Source: Nymphaea colorata
Taxonomy: Eukaryota > Streptophyta > Magnoliopsida > Nymphaeales > Nymphaeaceae
NCBI RefSeq assembly: GCF_008831285.2
Contig: NC_045149.1
Span: 14,162,629 to 14,226,628 of the forward strand
DNA length: 64,000 bases
Direction of reading: 5' to 3'
A program made the position numbers and the translations under genes. This document shows positions 11,623 through 23,301 of this stretch, piece after piece; position 1 is the first letter of the stretch; each line of letters opens with the position of its first letter. Below the pieces are notes generated by a model, which saw nothing but the letters and a program-made list of their open reading frames with translations, was not told the origin of the DNA and did no database searches.

Positions 11623-12904
11623 CTCCTTCTCTGTTTTTATCTTGGTAGAAGAAAGAGCTAGCAGAGGAAGAGAACTGGAAATCTGAAAATGGATGGAGAG
11701 GAAGACCAAGGAAGGCCAAACAAATTTAGGTCCACCACTTCTTAAATCTTGAAAGGAGAAGGAAAACGAAGGAAGTGCTCTACAGGCTGGAAAGGTCCAT
11801 GATTGGTGCTAAATAAATCCGGACCCGAACCACAAACTTCTACATCACCTACAGTTCCTGTTTCTCACGTTTGTCGGACTTCTCTTTGGATGCATGATTT
11901 TTTTTTTCAACATCCAAAATTTTATTTAGCCCATCCAAGTTTTGTGACCTGACCATTGAGTAGAAGTACAATTTGTTCATGCCGCAGGGAATGCCATCAA
12001 CCTTGCAGAAGTGGCGGTGCTGTCGCATGTCACCCGCTCTGGGTGGGGGGACTTTGACTGCCAACTTTTGCTTTGGTGAAGAAAAGCAAGTGGGTGACGC
12101 TCAACCAAACATACGGCGCGTGCTCTACTAGTCAATGGCTTCAATTTTGGCATCTTTAGGTTTTGATGGGCAAGAAAATTTTTCAAATCTTTAAATTTTA
12201 TTTACATGGCTACAAGAAATATTTCCTGCCCATCAAACCGGCCCTGATGGAAACCAGGTCATAGAATCCTGCTTTCCACTTAGGCCTCGAAGCAGCGCTT
12301 ACGGCCAAAGGAAAATAGTGTGAGAGTTTTGAACTTTTATCTAATTGGCAAGTTATGGAATTGCTTAATCACAAACAGGAAGTCAGAATTTTCGAAATGG
12401 CTGGTGTCGGAGTTCCTCAATTTTGGAGGTTCAAAACCTACCATGCTCCAACCTGTCCTGTAAAATAACAAACCATTTTCTGTCAATTAACTAAGCCAAA
12501 AAAAAAGCCTAGCTCGAATTGGGCATCAATGAGGTAGGCAGTCCTTGAGTGGTGGACACTTAGAATATTTAAGTGGTAGAGTTAGTACAATGGGGCCTTC
12601 TAGTTTCATAGCCAAAATGATTTGGATTCAATGATGTTGATGGGTGCACTCAAAAACTTCCACTCACTCTATAAATGACAATCTGTTCATCATGGAGGGA
12701 AACCAACCCATTTGAAACTACCTGTCCATTAAAGAAAGGAGAAAAGAAAACGAAGAAAAGGACACCATGCACATGGTTGCCTTTCTGCCTCTTTTTTTTT
12801 AAAGGAAACTAGAGAGCACCCATGTGATGATCATGAGTTCATGGCTCTTTGGGATCCAACTCTTCACGGGACGAATCCACAGGCTCAATCTAAGAGGTGA
12901 CAAG
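11623..12904. other. Upstream region of the NBS-LRR gene and intergenic DNA
   Basis: No coding region or known repeat is recognised. The first 200 bases would hold the leader and promoter of the minus-strand resistance gene, but no clear TATA box or defence-type element can be assigned by eye. The remainder is mixed-composition intergenic DNA. Confidence 0.4.
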
Positions 12905-13570
12905 AGCATCATTTTAATTAGGATAGACCAAGGGCACTAAAGCAAAAAAGAGGTAGTTCTGATATGAATTTAATCCATAATATCCACCTGTAAAATAGAC
13001 AAAGTGATGAGAACATCATTTTCTTTACGAGAGACAAACGGTATTTGTACAAACTAAAGCAAAAAAAAGGACAGCTATGAAATGAATTTAATCTAAAGCG
13101 TCCAGCAGTCAAAAAGACAGTGGTAAGAGAATGACGTTATTTTTATAGAACCAAAACAATGGCTGCAAGGTGCTTGAACTGGCTTTAAGCACTAAAAGAT
13201 TGCATTGCTCATTCATTGAGGAAGACGCCTGTTTAACCCTTCCTTCTCAGCATCATTTTCATTACGATAGACCAAGGATATTCGTATAAGCTAAAGCAAA
13301 AAAGGCAGTTATATGAATTTAATCCATAATATCCACCAGAAAAAGAGACAAAGTGACAAGAACAACATTTTCTTTACGATAGACAAAGGGTATTCATACA
13401 AACTAAAGCAAAAAAAAAGACAGTTACAAAATGAATTTAATCAAAAGCATTGAGCAGTAAAAAAGACAGTGATAAGAGAATAATTTTTTTATGCTAGAGC
13501 CAAAAGAACGGCTGCAAGGTGCTTTAACTGGGTTTAAGCACTAAAAGATTGCATTGCTCATTCATTGAGG
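12905..13570. repeat. Tandem duplication, period about 344 bp
   Basis: Unit 1 starts at 12,905 (AGCATCATTTTAATTA) and unit 2 at 13,249 (AGCATCATTTTCATTA); both end with GCATTGCTCATTCATTGAGG (at 13,202-13,221 and 13,551-13,570). Each unit contains two related sub-blocks built on AAAGCAAAAAA...ATGAATTTAAT, so the array has a two-level structure. It directly abuts the integrase fragment at 13,572. Confidence 0.85.
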
Positions 13571-13571
13571 C

Positions 13572-14525
13572 ATGAAGCAGAACCCTGTGGCCAAGCACTT
13601 GGTCATGGCTACTGAGGTGGGAAAGATGCGACAATTCTGGTTGCAGGATGAACTTCTAATTTCAAAGGGCGGAGGTGTGTTTGTGCCTAGATGGGGAAAC
13701 CTTTGGCAAGAGTTGTTGAAGGAATGTCATGACTCGTTATGGGCAGGCCGGCCAGGAGCAGACATTGGTGCTTCTTGAACGTGGCTACTACTGGCTACAA
13801 ATGAGAGAAGACGTTGAGGCATACGTAAAGACTTGCTTGATTTGCCAACAGGATAAGGGAACAAATTAGAATACTGCCGGCCTCTTGGAGTCTCTGCCTA
13901 TTCCAGAACATCCATGGGAATGCCTTTCTATGAACTTCATCGTCAGCTTGCCCAAAGTTGACGGCTTCAGCTCCATCCTTATGGTTGTGGATGGATTCTC
14001 ACAATATGTGACCTTCATCCCAGCCTCTAAGGAATGTCCCACGGAGAAGACAACAAAGTTATTTGTGAAGCACATAGTGAAACATTGGGAGGTGCCGAAA
14101 AGCATCGTAAGTGATCGTGACCCACTTCACAGGAAAGTTTTGGCTGATGTATTTCGTTTGTTGGGTCCAGATTTATTATTCTCAACAAGTTTCCATCTGC
14201 AAACTGACAGCCAAACTGAATGGATGAATGACTTATTGGAAACATACCTTCAACACTATGTCAATGCAAATCAAAAGAATTGGGTGAAGTTATTTGATGT
14301 AGCCCAATTTTGTTACAATTTCGAGATAGCCACTAGACAACAACCATTGATGTGCCATACCCTTTCAACTCAAGAGAAGGGACGACCTACTTTCACCTAC
14401 CAGTTTGTCTGCGACTAGCAAGAGCAGACGGAGTTGGCTAAGGCGTTCTTACATAAGGCCACCAAAATATGAAGAAATTAGCAGGTCGACTCGAAGGCCA
14501 ATGGAATTCTGAGTTAGATGAGCCC
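13572..14525 (+). pseudogene. Solitary Ty3/gypsy integrase fragment
   Basis: A related sequence starts at 6257 (CATGACGCAGTACCCTGTGG versus CATGAAGCAGAACCCTGTGG), so this is a separate copy of the same family. It holds the zinc-binding region (GYYWLQM, YVKTCLICQQDK, about 13,780-13,860) and a long core frame at 13,885-14,418. The core normally needs D, D and E: the first is Asn here (LSMNFIVSLP, usually MDFI), the second is kept (VSDRDP) and the Glu is kept (QTEWMN). A stop follows at 14,416-14,418 and similarity fades by 14,525. No LTR, gag or RT is adjacent. Confidence 0.85.
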
Positions 14526-16449
14526 CAGAATCCGAATGTTAAACTTTCCATTGCTTTAGGTCTCTGCACTTCAATAGGTTAAAAAGATACAGAAGGTTGC
14601 ATGACAAGATACAATAAACTATTATAACAACTGTTATATACTTACACTTGAGATGGCCCCGCACCTTGTGCCATGACCTTTCTTTGGCTCCTTCTTGCTT
14701 GCCACATCAATACCTTAGGCCATCTCTATTGCCTTGTGATCTACCTTGCTAACTAGTGTCCTCTTTGCCTCTTTGCTGCGGAATCGAGATACTAATTTTT
14801 TGTTGACTCTCATTTCTTTTATTGCTTGCTTGTTACCGCTTGGCCTTCTCTCCCCCACACACTCCCCTCTCCCCACAGCAGCTTTTTCTCCTTTCTCCTT
14901 CACCTTCAGTCAATAGTGGTTGGCATATTACTTGGCAGGATTAAGAAGAGCACAATAATAGTATGTTCAAGAACACATCAGTGAGTGTTGCTTCAATTGG
15001 ATGCATCGTGAAGGTAGAAGTTCACCTTGCTCTTTGCATTGGCCATGGAATGACTTCTGCCAAGAAGGGGTTGAGGGTCTGCCCTATCACCAAGCCCATT
15101 TTCTTTCATCAAACATGAGAACACTCATCCTAGAAACTTCATTCCATAACATCACACGCAAGGGTGGAGGGAAGGTGTCAGCAGGGAGCCTTGCCCCCAC
15201 CCTCCCCTCAGATTTTAAAAACCTTAAAAAATTTTATGTAAATCTAAAAAATTTTAGTTTAATATATATATAAATTTTGAAAATTTCTATTTTTGTATTT
15301 CTGCCCCTGTTAAAATTTTGAAACTATAGTTTGCCCCCTGGTATGGCCCCTGATCATACATGCTCATAACTAGAATGGGGACAACGGTTCCCATTCTAGT
15401 GATTCCTCGAAACAATATTCTAGAAACAAGTTACCAGTTAGAGGTTTCTATAGGATCAAACTATACATAAAAGACAAATCTATACAGGTAAAATTATTCA
15501 ATGGTATAGACTGGTAATCAACACAATCCTTCTAAGTATCAACTGTGCGGTTCTCGCCCTTTCACTTTCCCTTCTCATGCTCTATGTTTGTAACTTTATC
15601 GACCGTGTTTTTTCCTCTCTCATTTGTCTTCGTTGGGTTCCTATGTTGCCATCTAAGAAACAAGCAGGGGCAGAGTCAGAATTTTTAATGAGGGACCGAA
15701 TTATAGTTTTAAAACAACAGCGAAAACATAATTTTTTAAAATTTTTACATCACGTGAATTTTGTAACATTTTGTTTACATGTGAAATTTCATTTTTATTT
15801 TTATTTCTTTTAAGGTCTAGATACCCCTATTGGAGATACAAAAATTGGGGAGGATAAGTTCACCTTGGACTCATTGGAAATTCAGCTATCCTTTGCTTCG
15901 AGTTTCGAACAAGTGAAGTTGGGGGAAGAATCCAATGGAAATTCGAAGATATTCTTTGCATCGACTTCCACTGGATTTTTTTTTTTTTGGCTGCCCTCCT
16001 TTATTTCCTTCTTCAATCATCTTGAGACTCGTCATTTCTTTGCTGTCTTGTTCATTGATTCAATTCTCATGCAGAATTTCTTGGAATAATGTTTTGCATT
16101 TCTTTCATAAATTTCTATTTCTTTATTTCTTCACTCCTATCAATAGCTTTTGTGATTGCAATCGGATTTGGTGTTCTTTTCCCTGGTTGCAATTGATTTT
16201 TACTGCGACCTCCTGAGTTTAAATTGATTGATTATTACAATAGGAAGAAAACAGAGCTGATCGAGACAAAGGCGATGCATGAAAGCAACTATGTTCTTCC
16301 TCCGTTCTTCCCGGTCCCAATGTTGAAAAGCAAAATTCAAAATTAGTACATAAATTCTAGAGATCACAATGCATAAAAGATTGATGAGTTAAAAAACCAT
16401 TATTTTACTTCTGAAAATATGTTTAAAAAATGTGACTTTTTTAACAACA
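14526..16449. other. Intergenic stretch; one AT/GCCCC-rich dispersed repeat
   Basis: No gene was recognised. At about 15,170-15,360 there is a block alternating AT-rich AAATTTTA tracts with TTGCCCCC and CTGCCCCTG words. Similar blocks occur at 27,835-27,920 and 39,335-39,415, so this is probably a fragment of a transposon terminal region. The rest (14,640-15,170 and 15,360-16,449) shows only short open frames with no family signature. Confidence 0.4.
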
Positions 16450-18360
16450 AAAATTGGGTTGAACATACCTATTAGCTTATTGTTCGCACCCCACTTCACT
16501 TGGTGTGGGCTGGGAAGTTTGCATGCGAAGCAGGAAAAATCAAGTTTTGATTGAAAATTGATTTTAAGAGAAAGGGACCCATCCCTGCCACCATTAACAA
16601 GGGTAATTGATCCAAGGTCTGAGTTTTCTCAAGCTTGACAAGTTTTTTTTTTTTTCCTACACGCAAGTGTGGGGATTTGATTTCAGACTTTTAAAGTTCA
16701 TTTTAAACAAAGAGTTGGATTTGATTCAGAATAATTCTGTATTTCAAAAATTTTCAAGATTGGGAGATCATTCTTGGAATAGAATTTTTGAATTAATCAT
16801 GGATTTTAGCAATTGAAATTTGATTTGGTCCCAAAAATTAGAATTTGGAATTGGAAATTGAGAATTGAAATATTGGATTTTGAATTGAATTGGGGATTGG
16901 ACAGTTAAGGATTTGTTTTTGAAACTAGGATCCTGGAATTGAAAATTGAAAGTTTGAGCTAAACTTTAGAATTTCAAAGATATTTTGGAGTTGGGGATTT
17001 GAATTTGCCTTAAAAACTCTTGGAAGCCTTGGAACTGGAATTCAGTTTTGAAGCCAAAATTGAATGTTGAAAAAATGGATTGGATAGTTGAAGGCTAGTT
17101 GAATTTTCAAGAATCGAATCTTTGAGATTGAAATTTTGGGTTTGGAATGGGTGGAACCTGATCGATTTCCTTGAAAGCATCTTTACGTTTAAGATTTTGA
17201 TATTTGAATCTAGTTTTGGCATTTTGAGAGATTTGACATTATTTGGTTGGTTTTGATACTGAAATGAGATTAGAAATTTGGAAATTGGGTGTCCAAGTCT
17301 AGTTTTATGATAATTTTCCTGATTGGAAAAATTTGAATTTTGATTTTGTTTTTTGGAATTTTCTCAAGGTTATGAAATTTTGCTTTAGTAATTTTTGGAT
17401 TTGAAAATCGGTTTGATTTTGAAAAAAATATGGAATCATTTTGAAATTGATATTGAATGTTTGGGTTTTATAATCATGTTGAAAATTTTGTGCTTCTGCA
17501 TCAAACAAAGCGAGGTGCTCAAGTTTTTGTCACAATACGACTTAATCATGGAAGCAACTTTGACTTGATTCACTTAGATTTTAGTGAATATGAGTGGGTG
17601 CATTCATGAAGTGAGTGCATGTATGCATGAAATAAACTGCATGTATATTTATGCTTCGCTCTATTTCTCTCCATGCATAATTAAATTTGATCTCACATAG
17701 ACATAGGTCCATCTTGGAGGTAGAAAATATAAGACATTCCCCAAGCCCCAACTTGATGTGGAGGACATAAGCTTAGGTTTTAACATTTTAGTTTTGAAAT
17801 AGGATTTCAAAAATTCATTTCATAAGCTGATTTCAACTCATTTTTTACTAGATCGTAGGCAAAAGGAACTAATTTGTTTGAAAATTTGGAGGATTTGAAC
17901 TTTGACAAATTTTCTCTTTGGGTAGCAATATCACTTTTGCGAAGTCCTTTAGGAAGAAACGTTTTGAAGGAATGATTCTTGAATTTTGATTTTGGAAATA
18001 GCTTGATATATATAGTTTTGGAAAATAGCATGATTTTGGAGATGATGGATTTTTGGAAATAAGTATTCCCAAATGGATTTTGTAAAAAATTGAATTTCTT
18101 TTGTGGTTTCGAACTTGATCAAAGTCTAAGGATCCTTTTTGAAACCCAACAAGATTAGAAATTTTCATTAATTGCTGATTTTCAAAATCACGAGGATTTC
18201 TGAAAATTTCACAAACAAATGGGTTAAAACGGGCTCATTGCAATTGATATATTCCATTTACAATATAAACCACACTCATAAATTGAGTGGATCAGATTCT
18301 TGGTGGAATCGATCTGATGAGATAATGAAGTCTGATTCGTTGCTCGTCCAAGGAGTAAGG
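16450..18360 (-). repeat. Antisense degenerate copy of the long LTR-like family
   Basis: The reverse complement of 61,640-61,690 (AGAGAAAGGGAC... AAGGGTAAT.GATCCAAGG) matches 16,570-16,620. Farther along, the GAGGTGCT and TGCATTCATGAAGTGAGTG words (17,513 and 17,600) correspond to the complement of the 61,250-61,310 region. The block is AT-rich with many TTTTGAAATT and GGAATTGAAATT words. Boundaries are approximate and divergence is large. Confidence 0.4.
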
Positions 18361-18834
18361 AAACCATTCAGGCTTCACTCGTCTTTTTTTTTTCTTTGCA
18401 TACATCATTAAAATATTCAATCACATAGACAATGAACAACATTTTCTTCCACGCCATAGTGGTCTTCTCTTTCCAATTTTGCACAGGTAGGAGGACTCTT
18501 TGAAAATTAGATTTTTTTTTATGGAATAAACTCAGCTTGAATACTCTATTTTCCAATTTTTAAAAATAGAAAATTTAGTTTGGATTAGTTGTGAGAATCA
18601 TGATGCACATATGCTTTTAATATGAATATTATCGTGGTGACCCATCGGACTGCTTTTAAATCGTGCAGGGTGAACAGGTGAGAACAGGGGAGGCCAGGCT
18701 GGGCTTGACTTGAAGGTAGGGAGTAGTTGGATGCCAAGCAAATGATGCCTTGGGCATGGGTTGTTTTGAGCGGGGGTTTCCTTGGGCAGGGGACTGCCTT
18801 GAGCTGAGGACTCCTTGGGCAAGAGTTCAACTAT
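18361..18834. other. Unassigned stretch left of the CACTA-like element
   Basis: Contains imperfect repeats of the word CCTTGGGCA (18,749, 18,780, 18,812) within 18,720-18,830. A short Pro-rich minus-strand frame covers them but shows no known family and looks like chance coding. Confidence 0.3.
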
Positions 18835-20689
18835 CACTACAAAAAACCTAAGCATTACTGGCGGCCACAAAATGTCAGTGAAAATAGAGTGCATGTCAGT
18901 AATGGTTTAACCGACATTTCATTCTTTTGTTGGTAAAGGGAATGTCGGTAAAAGTCATCATCGATACATTGGACAAAGCATCAGTGTATGGTATCACCAG
19001 CGCGACCTAAACATAGGTAAACATTGACTACTAACGACGTCCTCTCGCATCGATAATAATATATTATTTTCAACATGTTAGTGACCTTCGGTAAAAACAC
19101 TACCAGCAGCGAGACAGTCCATTTGTAAAATATAACTTTTCACTCATTTAAACAATTTGGTAAAAACACTGATGGGTGGCTAAAAAGGCTAAGGACGGGA
19201 AACATTCAAACATCCAAAAAAACATTCATTTGACAACTAATCAAAATAATATTCTATGAATAAATATATGTGTACCTGAATTTGACATAGTCTAAATTTG
19301 ATGCCAAAATTCAGCCACAATGCTCTGAATCCGGTGATGACAAAAATTAGGATAAATTGAGGGTTTTGTAGACATTTTGTGTAATTAATATATCAAATTG
19401 AAGGTACTAAGATCAACAAACATTTTTCTAAAATTTCACGTTGGCTTACATCCTAAGCCGACTCAAGCAAAGGAAGCCTACACAGCCTGACGATTAAGCC
19501 ATTCCAAGAGCACTACTATGTGTTACGGCAGCTGTACAAAAAACTCAAATTGTGTTGCTTCCATTGGCTGGTTGCCACATCCATGCCAAAGCAGTCCTTT
19601 GCAACAAGCATCTCTCAGCAGCCCGCACCATGGCTTAACAGTGACCTTAACCGGTACATTTATAGACATGCCACCAGTGAAACCTCAGCGTGGCTTGCAG
19701 TGACAATCATGGAGAGCCATTCCATGATCCACCATGGCCAAAGTATAAACAAGAACACTTGCAAAGTTATCTATGGACACAGTCATCATCTCTTGGCTAT
19801 GAGGGAACCTTTTATAGGCGAATGACAAGCTCAGCAGTCTGCTCTCAGCTAGAAGGGGCAGAGGGGCCCTAGACCGCACTCAAAAAAAAAAAAATTACTT
19901 GTAAATTTTAGAAAATTTCACTTGTCCTATATAAAAATTTAAAAAAATGATATTTCGGTCTCTCTCAAAATTTTAGAAACTTTAATTCAGCTCTCCTCAT
20001 GAACATTACTTTTACAACATAAAGATTCCTCATACAATCATGTCAAGAGCTGAGGAATGCGGGCCCTGGAGTTCAAAAGCCAACATTTTTGCTGCCACAT
20101 AAACTTGTTTAAATTTTTTTAAAAAATTGAAAAATCTGAACAGTTTTAATCGAATATGAAGATATCGCCAAAAGTTGCTGGTAGAAGTGAATTTGGCTTT
20201 CTTGAGAATCTTCATTGTTTCTAGTTTGTTGACACAAAGTAACTAGCTCATATATATAATAAAATCATTGGCTGGCGGGTTTGAAGGTATCTTTGTATGT
20301 ATGTTATCTCTATTGCGACGGTATCTGGCGAGTATGGGAAGAGAGATACTGACAAGGATTAGCTGAGAATGGTAAGCCTCAGGCCGAACCTCCCGTAGTG
20401 CTGTTTCTAAAATTGAAAGCCGTGAAGTTTTGGAATGAAGTGGACAAGTTTTTGTCAGCTTCCTATGGAATAACCAAAGCTAAAGGTATATATATATATA
20501 TATATATAAAAAACATATATATATATATATAATTAATGACTCCACCATCTAACCAAGGTCATTCTTTGAAAATAGATAAAAATTGAGAGAAAAGCAAAAA
20601 GAAAAATGTGTTAACTAAAAAATGCTCATCTTTTTTTTTCTTTGTTTTTCTTTTAATTGTCTGTGATGTGAAAGCCAGAGTCACCATGA

Positions 20690-21240
20690 CCTTACATGTT
20701 GGCAGCTTCAACCACCACTAGCAAGCATACGAGATTGAAGCAATTGTCAAAGCCCCGTCTGAGCATCCTTCATGTGTCTTCACACCTCCCTCTAGTCAAG
20801 GCAATCACTACTTGCCGACTGGCATGATATTCGGCAACCTCATGATATTGGCAGGCCTTCTACAATGGATTATGCAAGAAGACGTGCACCAGTAGGTTGC
20901 CCACTCGTTGGGCTTGAGAAGAAGGCCCATTTTAAGGGGAATGGGTTGATGTCATCCCGGTTTCACCTGCATCTATTATCTACCCTTGAACCCGCTGCAA
21001 CCTGCCACACTTGACAAGAGCCATCATGGGCGTTTTCAAGGAGGCTGTCTCATGGTCCAGACCTCAGTATGGGCCTACGCCCTTCTCAACCTTGCCTGCA
21101 TCCACTTATTCTAGCATGTCCGTCTGCCTCAGTCTGCCTCACGAAGAAGTTAACCCAGCAGCTCTAGCAGCCAAGAATGAACCGGCCATGCCAGCCCAAT
21201 GCCCAACTCTAGCAACAAGGCTTGGAGAGTAAAGCAGGGA
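20690..21240. other. Higher-GC insert inside the CACTA-like element
   Basis: This block is noticeably richer in G and C than its surroundings and contains short frames (for example 21,011-21,232 on the plus strand, MTRAIMGVFKEAVSW) without a recognised family. CACTA elements are known to capture host gene pieces, so this may be a captured fragment; that is inference only. Confidence 0.3.
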
Positions 21241-21611
21241 TGGACATTTTGGTAATTTATTAAAAAGAAATGTCTTCTATAGTCTTTTAAATTTTTTCTA
21301 TTTTCAATTTTGTCTTTACAAAAAGTTTTCTTTTTCTATGTGAATTAAGGGTATTTTAGTCCTTAATCATACTGACGCACGAAAATTCATGCACCAGTAT
21401 GGTGCATATAACCAGATTCGCAAGGCATGCAATAGGTAGCATCGAAGGCTCGGTTGAAATGTTTTTGTTGTTTCCTAGATTTAATGACTAGATCATTTGC
21501 CTATGACCGCTAAATATAAGGATAGAAGGGAATGTCCAAACAAAGCATAAGATAGCTGGACGAATATAGTGGTTAAGATCTTGCCACCCAGTGGGTTCTT
21601 CGGCCTTCTCT

Positions 21612-21790
21612 TTTAAGCCATGTTTAGATGGAGGGAAACTTAAGGAAATGTTTAGTGGATGGAAGGAACAAGGAAAGGAATTGAAAGAAAATTGGTATGG
21701 AAAGGAAAGAAAATGAGAAGAAAAAAAGATTATTATAAAAGCTTGTTTGCATATAAAAGAAAGGAAAAGAGATATATTTTATATTAATAT
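21612..21790 (+). repeat. Fragment related to the Harbinger-like MITE at 50,045
   Basis: AAGCCATGTTTAGATGGAGGGAAA followed by GGAAAGGAA-rich sequence resembles the left terminus of the element at 50,045-50,794 (CACCCTGTTTGGATGGAGGGAAAG). Only one end is visible, nested in the CACTA-like element. Confidence 0.45.
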
Positions 21791-22584
21791 GCATGCCATT
21801 TCCTGTAACATATTTTACTTCTTCTATGCAGGTTTACCGACACCTCCTGATTTCTGCCATTGATACGTATAGAGGAAATTTGAAGTCTAGAGTATTGGAC
21901 TTGGTCTCACGTTTTGAATATCATGTATAAATACCATTGGAATATCTAAGATTGACTTTGTGTATCAAAACCTTGTTAGACTTATTCATACCTATATACT
22001 TGTTATTAAAGATAATATCATTCATTTGTATGTTGATCAATAATATGTTCTGTATAATACATTGATTGCATCTTTGTTCTGTTATTGATATCGGGCAAGG
22101 CTTTTTTGTATTATTTAGGTATATATAGTATAATATGAAACATATTATAAATTTTTACTGACAGGTATCTCACATCAGTAAAAATGCAATTTAGCGTCCA
22201 TAAAATAGCTATTACTGACGGAAGTGATCATCAATATTAAATATAAATTCTTCTGACGGGTATTTCCTTTAGTAAAAAGTGCATTGACGGTAGCCAGTTG
22301 TTAGTATATCTGGTGGACTTCAATAATGGCTGTGGGTGTGTCAGTAAATCCTCAGCAATACATGATGTTCACGATTGTCAGAATAAGTGTACAACTTACT
22401 GACAGATGTAAGCAAGTGTCATTAAACCCAATGCAGTAGACTAACAGCAACAGCCGTTAGTATTCAACCACACAATCTACACTGATGGATGTGCATCCAT
22501 CAATAAAAATATTCATGGTGGTTTTGACAATTTTAATTGACGTTTTTTGTCATCTCAATAATGCTTTTGTTTTTTTTTGTGATC

Positions 22585-23055
22585 TAAGCCTTTGGATATC
22601 CGGTTTATTTTTGATTATTTTTAAGTTTTTTATATCCGGTTTATTGGATATGGTCCACGTACTTGAATTCGAATTCAAATGTGGAAACATTTCAATCTAA
22701 CTTTTATATTCATAATCTGAATTTTATATGAATTTGACTTTTTAATTAGTATCTATATTCAAATCCGACTTCTAAACAAACAACTAATCATTTGAACCAC
22801 AGTAATTGACATTTTAAGAATCGACTTCCAGAATAAATGGATATCGGATAGACATTTATTAAAATTCAATCTAAATTTAAATCAAATAGAATATTTCTCT
22901 AAAACTGAATCTGAATCTCAATACAATCAGATCAAGTCATTTGTTCAATCCGAAGCCAATGAGATTTTTATTCAGATGACTTTTTTCTTCTAGATCCAAC
23001 TTTTTGAAGTAGTTGGGTCGCATTCTAGTCGAAATCCAATCCATTGACATCCCTA
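22585..23055. repeat. Half copy of the TCGGAT-rich hAT-like repeat
   Basis: Contains GGATATCCGG, AATCCGAC and AATCTGAATC words and ends with TTGACATCCCTA at 23,044-23,055, the right terminus of the hAT-like MITE family seen at 35,734-36,182. No matching left terminus TAGGGATG is found, so it appears 5'-truncated or internally rearranged. Confidence 0.5.
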
Positions 23056-23301
23056 GATCTCTATATGCTCTTCATTTAAGTCGAAGCACTAAATTAATGG
23101 CAATTTAGGTCCCGATCTATGGGTTTAGGTGAAGGATCAGACTCGTATGATTCAATGGGGATCGTCCATTATAGGTAGCGCTTGAACTTGTAGACACGTT
23201 AAATCAACTGTGGAGATTCAGTAGCCAAGAAGTGTTCTTAGAGACGGCCAAGAGTGGCTGAGATAGAAAGTAGTGACGGCAGCCAATAACTTGTTAGTTG
23301 G

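Larger units (their letters stand above)
18835..22584. mobile_element. CACTA-like (En/Spm) DNA transposon, non-autonomous
   Basis: The left end begins CACTACAAAAAACCTAAGCA, the classic CACTA terminus. The right end, read on the minus strand, is GATCACAAAAAAAAACAAAAGCATTATTG, aligning with the left end after a decayed first few bases. Both subterminal regions (18,845-19,200 and 22,150-22,550) are packed with GTCAGTAA, TTACTGACGG and TGACGG words on both strands, as expected for transposase-binding repeats. Flanking trinucleotides are TAT and TAA, a near match to a 3 bp target duplication. At 3.75 kb it has no transposase; its interior contains sequence of unknown origin, perhaps captured. It also holds an AT microsatellite at about 20,490-20,531. 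Confidence 0.7.

Noticed and set aside
12905-13570. CRISPR-like array
   Set aside because: Eukaryotic DNA, long units with no short spacers, only two units.
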